Shown here piece after piece: positions 5,468-12,518 of a DNA stretch of 12,642 nucleotides. The position numbers were made by a program, and so were the translations under genes. Below the pieces are notes generated by a model that did not search any database, was not told the DNA's origin, and worked only from the letters and a program-made list of their open reading frames with translations. Source of the stretch: Anaerolineae bacterium. Lineage in GTDB: Bacteria > Chloroflexota > Anaerolineae > 4572-78 > J111. Location: assembly GCA_020433835.1 (NCBI GenBank), contig JAGRBY010000161.1, forward strand, positions 1-12,642, written 5' to 3'. How positions within the stretch are numbered: position 1 is the first letter of the stretch; each line of letters begins with the position of its first letter.

Positions 5468-7291
5468 ATGAAATCAAACGAACTCGAAAAAGACGATCTC
5501 TACAAACTTCGACACAGTGCGGCCCATGTCATGGCTCAGGCCGTGCAGGAATTATACCCGGAAGCCAAATTAGGCATCGGCCCGCCCATCGACACCGGTT
5601 TCTACTACGATTTCGATCTGGGGATCGATGCTGAGGGCAAGCCGCGCACCTTTACCCCGGAAGATTTGGAGGCTATCGAAAAACGGATGCGCCAGATCAT
5701 CGCCGGCAAGCATACGTTTCAATACAAAGAGGTCAGTGCCGATGAAGCCCGTGAGCTTTTCAAAGATCAACCCTACAAGCTGGAACTGATCGACGGTTTG
5801 GCTCAGGGCGGTATTGACGAATACGGCAACGAAACTGACGAGCAGCCGGTTATCAGCACCTATCAACAAGATTCATTTGAGGATCTGTGCCGAGGCCCGC
5901 ACGTTGAAGCTACCAACAAAATTCCGGTCGATGGCTTTAAGCTGATGACGGTGGCCGGCGCGTACTGGCGTGGCGATGAGCATAATCCGATGCTCCAACG
6001 GATCTACGGTACGGCTTGGCGCAATAAGAAAGAGCTTAAGCAGTACCTTGATATGCTCGAAGAGGCTAAAAAGCGCGATCACCGCAAGTTGGGCAAAGAG
6101 CTGGATATCTTCACCTTTGATGATGAAGTGGGTCCCGGTCTGCCGCTGTGGCTGCCGCGCGGCGCGGTTTTGATCGAAGAGTTGGAAAAGCTGGCCAAGG
6201 AAATGGAAGAGAAGGCCGGTTATCAGCGCGTGCGCACGCCGCACCTGACCAAAGAGGATCTTTTCTTGCGCAGTGGCCACCTGCCTTATTATGAAGAAAG
6301 CATGTACCCTCCGATGGAGATGGAAGGCGTTCGTTACTTCATCAAACCGATGAACTGCCCGTTCCACCACAAAATCTTCGGCAGCCGACCCCGCAGCTAC
6401 CGCGATCTGCCGGTGCGGTTGGCCGAGTACGGTACTTGCTATCGCTACGAAAAAAGTGGCGAACTGTTTGGCCTGATGCGCGTCCGCTCGATGCAGATGA
6501 ATGATGCCCACATTTACTGCTCTGAGGAACAGTTTGAGCAGGAGTTTATGGGCGTTATCGCCATGTATATCGAATATTTCCGCATCTTTGAGATCGAGAA
6601 ATATGCTATGCGTCTCAGTACCCACTCTAAAAAGGATTTGGGTAAAAAGTATGTCGATAATGAACGGCTGTGGCTTAAAACCGAAGATATGGTGCGGCGG
6701 GCGATGGACAACGGCAACGTGCCGTATAATGAGGTAGCGGGTGAAGCCGCTTTTTACGGCCCTAAAATCGATGTCGAAATCTGGAGCGCCATTGGCCGTG
6801 AGTTCACGCTGGCTACGAACCAGGTCGATTTTGCCGTACCGGAGCGTTTCGAGCTGGCCTTCGTCAACTCTGACGGCGACGACGAAACGCCGCTCTGTAT
6901 CCATCGCGCTCCGCTGAGTACCCACGAGCGGATGGTCGGCTTTTTAATCGAGCATTACGCCGGCAAATTTCCGGTGTGGTTATCGCCGGAACAGGTGCGC
7001 ATTATCCCCATCACCGAGGCCCATAACGACTATGCCGTGCAACTTCAAAAACGGCTGCGGGCCGAGGGTATCCGGGCCGAGGCCGACCTGGGTTCCGACC
7101 GGATGAACAACAAAATTCGGCAGGCGCAGTTGATGCAGGTGCCTTATATGCCGGTGATTGGTGATCGGGAGATGGAGGAAGGGACCATCGCTCTGCGCAA
7201 ACGCGACAACAGCCGCCAAAACGGTCTGCCGGTTGAGGCGTTTATCGCTTCGGTTAAGGAGAAGATCGCTACGCGGTCGAATGGGTTGTAA
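5468..7291 (+). CDS. thrS: Threonyl-tRNA synthetase (TGS domain absent)
   Basis: This cytoplasmic class II synthetase charges tRNA-Thr with threonine and edits mischarged Ser. The start ATG at 5468 is chosen because AGGAG at 5456-5460 lies seven bases before it, giving 607 aa. The N-terminal TGS domain of E. coli ThrRS (642 aa) is missing. The editing domain begins directly, with HSAAH at 16-20 and LCRGPH at about 140-145 (Cys141). The catalytic core shows motif 2 (YRYEKSGELFGLMRVRS) and motif 3 (HRAPLSTHERM). The zinc ligands are Cys297 in KPMNCPFH, His348 in NDAHIYC and His479 in LCIHRAP. The anticodon-binding domain covers about 507-607 (IIPITEAHNDYA onward). The loop after motif 2 reads RSMQMNDAH where E. 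coli has RGFTQDDAH. Expression is probably controlled by the threonine T-box about 0.8 kb upstream, by read-through of the 184-aa gene. The GC-rich, even codon use suggests a native housekeeping gene. Confidence 0.98.
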   Translation: MKSNELEKDDLYKLRHSAAHVMAQAVQELYPEAKLGIGPPIDTGFYYDFDLGIDAEGKPRTFTPEDLEAIEKRMRQIIAGKHTFQYKEVSADEARELFKDQPYKLELIDGLAQGGIDEYGNETDEQPVISTYQQDSFEDLCRGPHVEATNKIPVDGFKLMTVAGAYWRGDEHNPMLQRIYGTAWRNKKELKQYLDMLEEAKKRDHRKLGKELDIFTFDDEVGPGLPLWLPRGAVLIEELEKLAKEMEEKAGYQRVRTPHLTKEDLFLRSGHLPYYEESMYPPMEMEGVRYFIKPMNCPFHHKIFGSRPRSYRDLPVRLAEYGTCYRYEKSGELFGLMRVRSMQMNDAHIYCSEEQFEQEFMGVIAMYIEYFRIFEIEKYAMRLSTHSKKDLGKKYVDNERLWLKTEDMVRRAMDNGNVPYNEVAGEAAFYGPKIDVEIWSAIGREFTLATNQVDFAVPERFELAFVNSDGDDETPLCIHRAPLSTHERMVGFLIEHYAGKFPVWLSPEQVRIIPITEAHNDYAVQLQKRLRAEGIRAEADLGSDRMNNKIRQAQLMQVPYMPVIGDREMEEGTIALRKRDNSRQNGLPVEAFIASVKEKIATRSNGL

Positions 7292-7364
7292 GTTAACACG
7301 CGCCTGACGGGAATTATTTACGGCGGCGACCATCATCATACGTTTCTAAAATACCGGCGACAAT

Positions 7365-7420
7365 GTTGAAATTTGTGCAAATTCTCTGTTTTTTTGACAG
7401 AATTGATACAAATTTTCAAC
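7365..7420. repeat. Long imperfect hairpin between thrS and the antiporter
   Basis: GTTGAAATTTGT at 7365-7376 pairs with ACAAATTTTCAAC ending at 7420 (one bulged base), and further inside AATTCT pairs with AGAATT. The apex contains a run of seven T. No T-run follows the 3' arm, so it is not a standard terminator on either strand. It may be a transcript-end structure or an operator for the antiporter gene, which starts 57 bases after it. Confidence 0.45.
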
Positions 7421-7476
7421 CGATTTAAGACGTTATGAGCTTAGGCTTGAGATATTCTGCTTTGAGGTGTCTCATC

Positions 7477-8586
7477 ATGAGTCTTATAACCTTAAGTCTC
7501 TTTGTCGCCGGTTTTATTTTGCTTATTGGTGGAGCCGATTTGCTGGTGCGGGGAGCCTCGAAACTGGCTTTGGCCGCGGGCATTTCGCCGTTGGTTGTCG
7601 GTTTAACCGTGGTGGCGTATGGAACCAGTGCCCCGGAATTGGCGGTTAGCGTTCAATCGAGTTTTGCCGGAGTGGCCGATATTGCTGTGGGCAATGTCGT
7701 CGGCAGTAATATCGCCAATGTTCTGTTGATATTAGGGGTGTCAGCGATGATTGCACCCCTGGCGGTGTCGATACAGTTAGTTCGTTTTGAAGTGCCGCTG
7801 ATGATCGGTTTATCGGTATTGGTGCTGGTTTTGGGGCGGGATGGCCAGATTGGACGGGGTGACGGTCTGCTGCTATTTGCCGGAGGTGTTGCCTACACCG
7901 TTTTTGCTGTTTGGCAAAGCCGCCGAGAAAATAGCGCTAAAAAGAAGGCCCAAGCGGCCTTATCAGCCGAGGATGAAGTTCCTGAAACTCCCTCGCATCC
8001 CAAACAGATTTTGTTTCAACTGGGTTTAATAGCCATCGGTTTGGTGCTTCTGGTTCTTGGAGCCAATTGGCTGGTTGATGGAGCCGTGATGATCGCCACC
8101 CACTTCGGTGTTAGCGAACTTATCATCGGCCTAACCGTTGTGGCCGTTGGTACCTCGCTGCCGGAGATGGCCACTTCAGTGGTGGCGAGTATACGGGGCG
8201 AACGCGATATTGCCGTGGGCAATATTGTCGGCAGCAATATTTTTAATATCTTAGTGGTCCTGGGGCTATCGGGTACGGTTTCGCCCCTGGGTGTTGCGGT
8301 CTCGAACTCGGCTTTGGTGTTTGATATTCCAATAATGATTGTTGTTGCCTTTGCTTGTTTGCCTGTTTTCTTTACCGGCAGCCTGATTGCACGTTGGGAA
8401 GGTGCTCTGTTCTTTGGTTATTATGGTGCTTATGTGGGTTATTTGATTTTACGCGCTGCCCACCAGCCGCTTTTGCCCGCTTTTAATTTGACGATGATGG
8501 CGTTCGTCATTCCCCTCACGGTAATTACATTGATCATCTCTCTTGTTTCAACCTGGCATCAGAAAGGATATCGGGGTGCCAACTAG
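7477..8586 (+). CDS. yrbG: Calcium/sodium antiporter, CaCA superfamily (YrbG type)
   Basis: This inner-membrane exchanger of the CaCA superfamily swaps Na+ (possibly K+) for Ca2+. The two alpha-repeats that form the transport path are clear: GTSAPE at 49-54 with GNVVGSN at 72-78, and GTSLPE at 225-230 with GNIVGSN at 248-254. The conserved Glu residues expected to bind ions are present in both. About ten hydrophobic segments are split by a charged cytosolic linker (about 147-178, rich in K, R and E), typical of the bacterial five-plus-five layout. I chose ATG 7477 over the in-frame ATG 7435: TGAGGTG at 7463-7469 is well placed for it, and MSLITLSLFVAGFILLIGG is the usual N-terminus. That gives 369 aa, normal for the family. 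The gene has no obvious functional link with its neighbours and probably has its own promoter. Direction and ion specificity cannot be read from sequence. Confidence 0.95.
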   Translation: MSLITLSLFVAGFILLIGGADLLVRGASKLALAAGISPLVVGLTVVAYGTSAPELAVSVQSSFAGVADIAVGNVVGSNIANVLLILGVSAMIAPLAVSIQLVRFEVPLMIGLSVLVLVLGRDGQIGRGDGLLLFAGGVAYTVFAVWQSRRENSAKKKAQAALSAEDEVPETPSHPKQILFQLGLIAIGLVLLVLGANWLVDGAVMIATHFGVSELIIGLTVVAVGTSLPEMATSVVASIRGERDIAVGNIVGSNIFNILVVLGLSGTVSPLGVAVSNSALVFDIPIMIVVAFACLPVFFTGSLIARWEGALFFGYYGAYVGYLILRAAHQPLLPAFNLTMMAFVIPLTVITLIISLVSTWHQKGYRGAN

Positions 8587-8591
8587 CAAAA

Positions 8592-8635
8592 TTTAGTAGT
8601 TGCGGGTACAATGTTCTGTACAACGAACTACGAAA
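8592..8635. promoter_or_regulatory. Symmetrical interrupted palindrome, operator or RNA hairpin
   Basis: GTAGTT-N4-GTACA-N6-TGTAC-N4-AACTAC (8596-8631) is exactly symmetrical, with equal four-base gaps on each side. Outside it TTT and AAA extend the symmetry after one mismatch. It lies six bases after the antiporter stop and about 80 bases before the surface-protein start. The regular, short half-sites resemble a double repressor operator. It could equally be an RNA hairpin at the end of the antiporter message, but no T-run follows. Confidence 0.5.
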
Positions 8636-8712
8636 CTTAGTCTTTCAGGCCAAGAAACTCCACTATTTCGTAAAAAAGAATATTCGAATGCGTCATTAAA
8701 ACTGGGAGGTTA

Positions 8713-11232
8713 GTGGTGCAACGATCGATCAACGTTCAAGCCCGAGGCGTACGGGGCTGTCTGGCCCTGCTTTTTTGCCTCGGCACTTTTGCGCTAGCTT
8801 GGGCTGGGTTAACCGGGCAGGCCGGCGCTGAAGGAAGCCGCGATTTGTATCCTACCGGTGCAAGCGGTAACAGAGCCAACATAGAGTGGCGTAATAGTTT
8901 TTATGGTAGTTTTCTGCGGCGGCGCTCGTTATTTCAAGTTTATGCCGAAGCCGGAGAAGTTATGTTGTTGGGTTCCAGTGCGGTTGGTGTTAACCAAGGC
9001 GATATTCGGGTGTATAACCCAAACCGGATAAACGGTATTACGGGTGATGAAAATATTCCCAAAAACCCAAATTTTAGCTGCGAGACCCAACGGGGTAATA
9101 CCGGCAACGCTAATCAGGGTCGCATTACCAGCCGTACTATGGAACTGGCCGGTCCTGATACCATTATCGATCCGGCGACAGCAGCACCCGGTAACGATGT
9201 CTCTAATGGCTATGTTCCTTGTTTTTATACCGCCCCTGAAAGCGGTATTTATTACGTAATATTTTTAGGGCCGGATGGCGATAACTCGGATGCTGAAATT
9301 GCACCGACGGGGCAGGTTGATTTGTCGAGTTCGGCTAATTTTAATGCCCAACAAGGTACAAGCGTTGCTGCCTGGGATGTTACTATTCGCTTCGGCTTAA
9401 CCTCAACAACAGATATTAATGGACGGTTGTACGTTAATTATCTAACGCGTTTTACCGGCGGGTGGCCGCGACCATCCAATTCGCGCTATTTTATTTATAC
9501 GGATGACGGCTATCTCTATCGTACGGATATGCGCGGCATCGACGCCAACGGCTTTATTGTATATGCCAATGATATAGGTTTTCTCGATAGTGACGGATCG
9601 CCCCTTTATCAGGATGTGGTGGCCGATCCTTCAGCTTCCAGCCAAGAGCAAAACCAGCTACAGATTTTACTTGGCGGGGTTAGTTTATCGCCACCCTCAC
9701 ATCTTATCTTTTTTAATCCTCCGAGCCAGGAAGCAATAGAAGCGAATAACTTTCCTATAACCCCTATCATTCCTCAGATTCTGTCTCTTGAATTTGAAGG
9801 TTCGCTGACCGATAATGATACATTTGTGGGCGGTGGCGGTGTCTTTACCTTTACCAGCAATACATCCGGCATTTTCGAATTGATTATTAGCCGCGATGGG
9901 GTTGACTTTTCGCCCGATAATCCGTTAAATCGAGCGTTTCAGGAAGCACATTCGGTTGGCAGCAACACGCTCATTTGGGATGGCCTTGATAATAACGGCG
10001 ACCCATTTCCTGTGGGGAATGGCTATCAAGCCCGCGTTATCAACCGGGGTGGTGAACATCATTTTCCCATGTTGGATATCGAGAGTAGTTTGGAAGGTGG
10101 CCCTACATTTACGCTGCTTAATGCGCCCAACGGTCAGTGTCCCTCATTTGAAGGGAAAGCGCCTAACTGTAATATTGCTTTCTACGATGATCGCGGCTAC
10201 ACCACGGCCAACGGTACAGACGTAGGCACTCCCGGCCAGGTGCTGCCAAATAACATTCCACCTAACCCGCCCAACAGTAATCTGCTGACGGGATTTGATA
10301 CTACCACCGATCAGCGCAAGTTTGGCGATGGCTCATCAACCGGCTTTGGTGATGCAAAAGGGCTAGATTTATGGACCTTCTATCCCAGTGAGGCCAAGTT
10401 TGTTACCATCGACATCTTGGCTTTAAATGTGGCAATTGGCAAGACAGACGACGGCATTACGACCTTTCCCGGCGGGATTATTCCTTATACGGTGTTCTAT
10501 ACCAACACGAACCAAATTGATGCGACAGGTACGGTAATTACAGAGGTTGTACCGCTTTACACCGCATTTAACGCTGCTGCCAGCATCCCTACCACCTGGA
10601 GTTGCCCCGATAGCAGTCCGGCCGGAACAGTCTGTACCACTTTTCTTGGTTTAGTACCAAGCGGTGCCACCGGTTCCGTCAATTTTGGCGTAACGGTACC
10701 GGATACTATACCCGATACCGTTACCCAGATCGATAATCTGGTTGTTATTGGCGAAGACGGCAGCCGCGGGCCGGAGCCAAAAATTGATAACCAAGCTACG
10801 GAAACCACCCCTCTTGAGTCGGTTCCTCCTACCTTTACGCCAACGCCAACCACCACAACGAATACACCGACACTTACCCCCACGCCAACCACAACAGCGG
10901 AAACACAAACACCAACGCCTACTGCTCCTCCTAATTCTACAAGCACCCCAAGCCCCCAACCTTCCATGGTGCCAACGGACGATACCGACGATGATGATGA
11001 TTCGCAGCGACATAAATCAACGCCACCCTCCTCATCGGGCAGAACAACATCTACCGGAACGCCTGTTGCCGAATTGGTGCCATCACCTACCCCAACGATG
11101 CCCGTCCTGTTTCTGCCCAATACAGGCAAAATTGAGACTCGGCCGGCCCCATTACCGTATGGTTTCATCATCGGCTTTAGTTTGCTGGGCAGTTTAGGGT
11201 TTTTCTGGTGGCAGTATCGTAAGCACAAATAG
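8713..11232 (+). CDS. LPxTG (LPNTG) cell-surface protein with FlgD-like and DUF11-like modules
   Basis: The 839-aa protein is predicted to be exported and covalently anchored by sortase. A signal peptide covers about 1-39 (Arg-rich start, hydrophobic LALLFCLGTFALAWAGL, AGA before the cut). The large N-terminal ectodomain (about 40-400) contains Gly/Asn/Asp-rich beta-type sequence. A FlgD Ig-like strand pattern is near 417-445 (NTLIWDGLDNNGDPFPVGNG). A DUF11-like repeat module lies at about 570-690 (GGIIPYTVFYTN, then TVITEVVP). A Pro/Thr/Ser stalk follows (about 700-800), with an Asp cluster DDTDDDDD. The end has LPNTG at 801-805, a membrane segment at about 816-834 and the basic tail RKHK. 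Start: GGGAGG at 8704-8709 favours the second of two adjacent GTG codons (8716); the first is reported. No sortase gene is in the window. A palindrome upstream may regulate it. Ligand and role are unknown; adhesion or cell-envelope function is inference. The anchor suggests a cell envelope without an outer membrane. Confidence 0.93.
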   Translation: MVQRSINVQARGVRGCLALLFCLGTFALAWAGLTGQAGAEGSRDLYPTGASGNRANIEWRNSFYGSFLRRRSLFQVYAEAGEVMLLGSSAVGVNQGDIRVYNPNRINGITGDENIPKNPNFSCETQRGNTGNANQGRITSRTMELAGPDTIIDPATAAPGNDVSNGYVPCFYTAPESGIYYVIFLGPDGDNSDAEIAPTGQVDLSSSANFNAQQGTSVAAWDVTIRFGLTSTTDINGRLYVNYLTRFTGGWPRPSNSRYFIYTDDGYLYRTDMRGIDANGFIVYANDIGFLDSDGSPLYQDVVADPSASSQEQNQLQILLGGVSLSPPSHLIFFNPPSQEAIEANNFPITPIIPQILSLEFEGSLTDNDTFVGGGGVFTFTSNTSGIFELIISRDGVDFSPDNPLNRAFQEAHSVGSNTLIWDGLDNNGDPFPVGNGYQARVINRGGEHHFPMLDIESSLEGGPTFTLLNAPNGQCPSFEGKAPNCNIAFYDDRGYTTANGTDVGTPGQVLPNNIPPNPPNSNLLTGFDTTTDQRKFGDGSSTGFGDAKGLDLWTFYPSEAKFVTIDILALNVAIGKTDDGITTFPGGIIPYTVFYTNTNQIDATGTVITEVVPLYTAFNAAASIPTTWSCPDSSPAGTVCTTFLGLVPSGATGSVNFGVTVPDTIPDTVTQIDNLVVIGEDGSRGPEPKIDNQATETTPLESVPPTFTPTPTTTTNTPTLTPTPTTTAETQTPTPTAPPNSTSTPSPQPSMVPTDDTDDDDDSQRHKSTPPSSSGRTTSTGTPVAELVPSPTPTMPVLFLPNTGKIETRPAPLPYGFIIGFSLLGSLGFFWWQYRKHK

Positions 11233-11257
11233 AATTTTGGTATTTATTCAGCAGATA

Positions 11258-11339
11258 AGGTGACTGGCACTTAATCCCGATAATAGCAGCGTTGTATTGC
11301 ACTCAATGGTCTCGATTTGAGCCAAAGTGCCAGTCACCT
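11258..11339. repeat. 15-bp perfect inverted repeat after the surface-protein gene
   Basis: AGGTGACTGGCACTT at 11258-11272 is matched by AAGTGCCAGTCACCT at 11325-11339, with a 52-base loop. It has no T-run on the plus strand. With the strong terminator that follows, it may form a structured 3' end, or be a small dispersed element. Confidence 0.6.
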
Positions 11340-11375
11340 GAGCAGTTACGAATTTTGTAGGTAACAAAGGATTAT

Positions 11376-11433
11376 AAGTCGGTTCGATTTGTGGGAAGTG
11401 GTTTCGAAAAACACAAATCGAGCCGACTTTTTC
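11376..11433 (+). terminator. Intrinsic terminator
   Basis: AAGTCGGTTCGATTTGTG at 11376-11393 pairs with CACAAATCGAGCCGACTT at 11412-11429 over 18 bp with one G-U, and the stem runs directly into T-rich TTTTTCTTT. It is orientated to stop plus-strand transcription from the surface-protein gene, about 145 bases after its stop codon. The stem is unusually long for a simple terminator. Confidence 0.75.
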
Positions 11434-11601
11434 TTTAAGGGGCACATTGTTACAAATTTAATATCTTTTTTCAACAGTTTTTATACACCCGTGGGGCATA
11501 ATTAAACTGCGGTGGCGAAGTGTACGCTTTGTCCTGCATTCTTTACTTCTTCAAACTTTGGTCAAAAGCGAAAATAAAAAAAATTTACCAAGGAAAGGAT
11601 T

Positions 11602-11973
11602 ATGAGTATTAAAGAGTCATTTTGCCCAGAATGTGATTCGCGTCTCAAACTGGGAACCCGCCCCCACAAAGGTCAGCGTGTTAATTGCCCCTCTTGTGCC
11701 AGCACGCTTATCGTTGAAAGCCTCAGCCCTCTTGAATTAATAGCATCGTCATCTCTCCATGGCGCGTCACGCTCAAAAAAGAAATTGTACATGGTAGAAA
11801 CATCGTGTCCTGAGTGCGATGCACCCATAAAGTTAGGCGCACGAGTGCAAATGGGACAACTTGTAAAATGCAGCGAATGTGAAGTAACCTTGGAGGTTAT
11901 CGATACAAATCCCCCAGAGCTTGATGTTGCGTTGATAGGTAATATTAAGTTTCGGCATCGCGATGAATATTAA
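11602..11973 (+). CDS. Tandem LysW-like zinc-ribbon protein (two units)
   Basis: The 123-aa protein contains two copies of a LysW-like zinc ribbon, each with CX2C-X17-CX2C spacing: C8, C11, C29, C32 and C69, C72, C90, C93. Each copy continues with the family pattern GQ-V-C, TL-V/EV and a (S/N)P-P/L-EL turn (LSPLEL at 41-46, NPPELD at 103-108). True LysW is a small amino-group carrier in lysine or arginine synthesis that ends in EDWGE and carries the substrate on the last Glu. Here unit 1 runs into a linker (SSLHGASRSKKK) and unit 2 ends in RHRDEY, so neither can be a standard carrier. AAGGAAAGG at 11590-11598 sets the start. An in-frame ATG at 11791 begins unit 2, suggesting fusion of two ancestral genes. 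Zinc binding is a firm prediction; function is unknown. Confidence 0.82.
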   Translation: MSIKESFCPECDSRLKLGTRPHKGQRVNCPSCASTLIVESLSPLELIASSSLHGASRSKKKLYMVETSCPECDAPIKLGARVQMGQLVKCSECEVTLEVIDTNPPELDVALIGNIKFRHRDEY

Positions 11974-12058
11974 TTATGAGATAAGGCTGGTGCATTAGAG
12001 GCCTATGGCTCTTTTAGGGCAATGACCAAAGGTTTTTCTTTAGCTATAGGAGGTCGTA

Positions 12059-12274
12059 ATGACAATAAAATTATGTCTTGATTGTGACCGCGAAGTAGAA
12101 ATTGGGCTTTACCCTAAAGTAGGTCAGCGAATAAAATGTTCACACTGTGGTGTTACCATGGAAATTATTAGCGTCGACCCCTTGGAGCTTGATTGGGTAT
12201 ATGACGGACCGGCGGTAAATGTCGATTGGGGTAATACGTGGTGGAGAATGGCCTCATCTGCGGCTGATAACTGA
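12059..12274 (+). CDS. Single LysW-like zinc-ribbon protein
   Basis: The 71-aa protein has one LysW-like ribbon (C6, C9, C27, C30; CX2C-X17-CX2C) followed by the LysW hallmark VDPLELDW at 39-46. Near the C-terminus it reads VDWGN at 55-59, strikingly like the EDWGE tail of carrier LysW, but Glu is replaced by Asn and 12 more residues follow (TWWRMASSAADN). The free terminal Glu needed to carry the amino group is therefore absent. AGGAGGT at 12048-12054 supports the ATG start. The gene lies 85 bases after the two-unit paralogue and is probably in the same transcript. No lysine or arginine biosynthesis gene is present in the window. It may be a paralogue with a binding role, or a decaying copy whose tail changed by a small mutation. 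Confidence 0.8.
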   Translation: MTIKLCLDCDREVEIGLYPKVGQRIKCSHCGVTMEIISVDPLELDWVYDGPAVNVDWGNTWWRMASSAADN

Positions 12275-12312
12275 CAGCCGAGATAATGGCTTACATTTCT
12301 TTTCGTACAGGA

Positions 12313-12366
12313 GTCGAGGCTTCAGCCGGGTTAGTCTGTATGATTTTAGCCGACTAAAGCCGCGAC
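12313..12366. repeat. REP-like inverted pair
   Basis: Two units face each other: GTCGAGGCTTCAGCCGG from 12313 on the plus strand and GTCGCGGCTTTAGTCGG from 12366 on the minus strand. Each contains a small palindrome of the GGCTT-AGCC type, and together they form a longer imperfect hairpin. This layout matches repetitive extragenic palindromes placed after genes; here it follows the last LysW-like gene and could also stabilise or end its transcript. Confidence 0.5.
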
Positions 12367-12490
12367 CCCTGGGTTGTCCTATCGTAAGTTTTATACGTAA
12401 GCGCGTAAATGCTTTACGGTAGCGTTTTTGCCGAATAAGGAACCGGGTTGGCCGGATCAAATTTGGGCTGGTAAATTGGGCGATTTCAGC

Positions 12491-12518
12491 AAAAAAAGAG
12501 CTATCATACAATAGCTCT
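12491..12518 (-). terminator. Intrinsic terminator on the minus strand
   Basis: AGAGCTAT and ATAGCTCT form an 8-bp perfect stem around a six-base loop. Read on the minus strand the stem is followed by seven T, giving a standard terminator for a minus-strand gene entering from the right edge. It is not a plus-strand terminator, because the A-run precedes the stem. Confidence 0.65.

Larger units (their letters stand above)
11233..11601. other. Non-coding interval with two hairpins
   Basis: This 369-base gap has no credible gene. Its left half is taken up by two long hairpins (11258-11339 and 11376-11433). The right half is AT-rich and must hold the promoter of the LysW-like genes; CATAAT at 11497-11502 and TATACA at 11482-11487 are possible -10 boxes, but neither has a well-spaced -35, so no promoter is called. 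Confidence 0.6.

Noticed and set aside
5873..6925. 350-codon open frame antisense to thrS
   Set aside because: It lies wholly within the highly conserved thrS frame on the opposite strand, has no ribosome binding site, and its product resembles no protein; long antisense frames are common over GC-rich genes.
7435..7476. Earlier ATG start for the antiporter
   Set aside because: The ribosome binding site is poor, and the extra 14 residues are not hydrophobic and not typical of the family; TGAGGTG supports ATG 7477.
10557..11228. 223-codon antisense frame rich in Val and Gly
   Set aside because: It mirrors the P/T-rich stalk and LPNTG region of the surface protein; the low-complexity product is a by-product of ACC/ACG/CCA codons.
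11248..11445. 65-codon minus-strand frame
   Set aside because: It is made of the arms of the two hairpins and has no ribosome binding site.
11602..12274. Calling these genes lysW of lysine biosynthesis
   Set aside because: The C-terminal EDWGE with terminal Glu is absent in all three units, and no pathway genes are adjacent.
12254..12511. 85-codon minus-strand frame
   Set aside because: It crosses the REP-like pair and the end of the LysW-like gene, starts inside the minus-strand terminator, and has a basic, repeat-derived composition.
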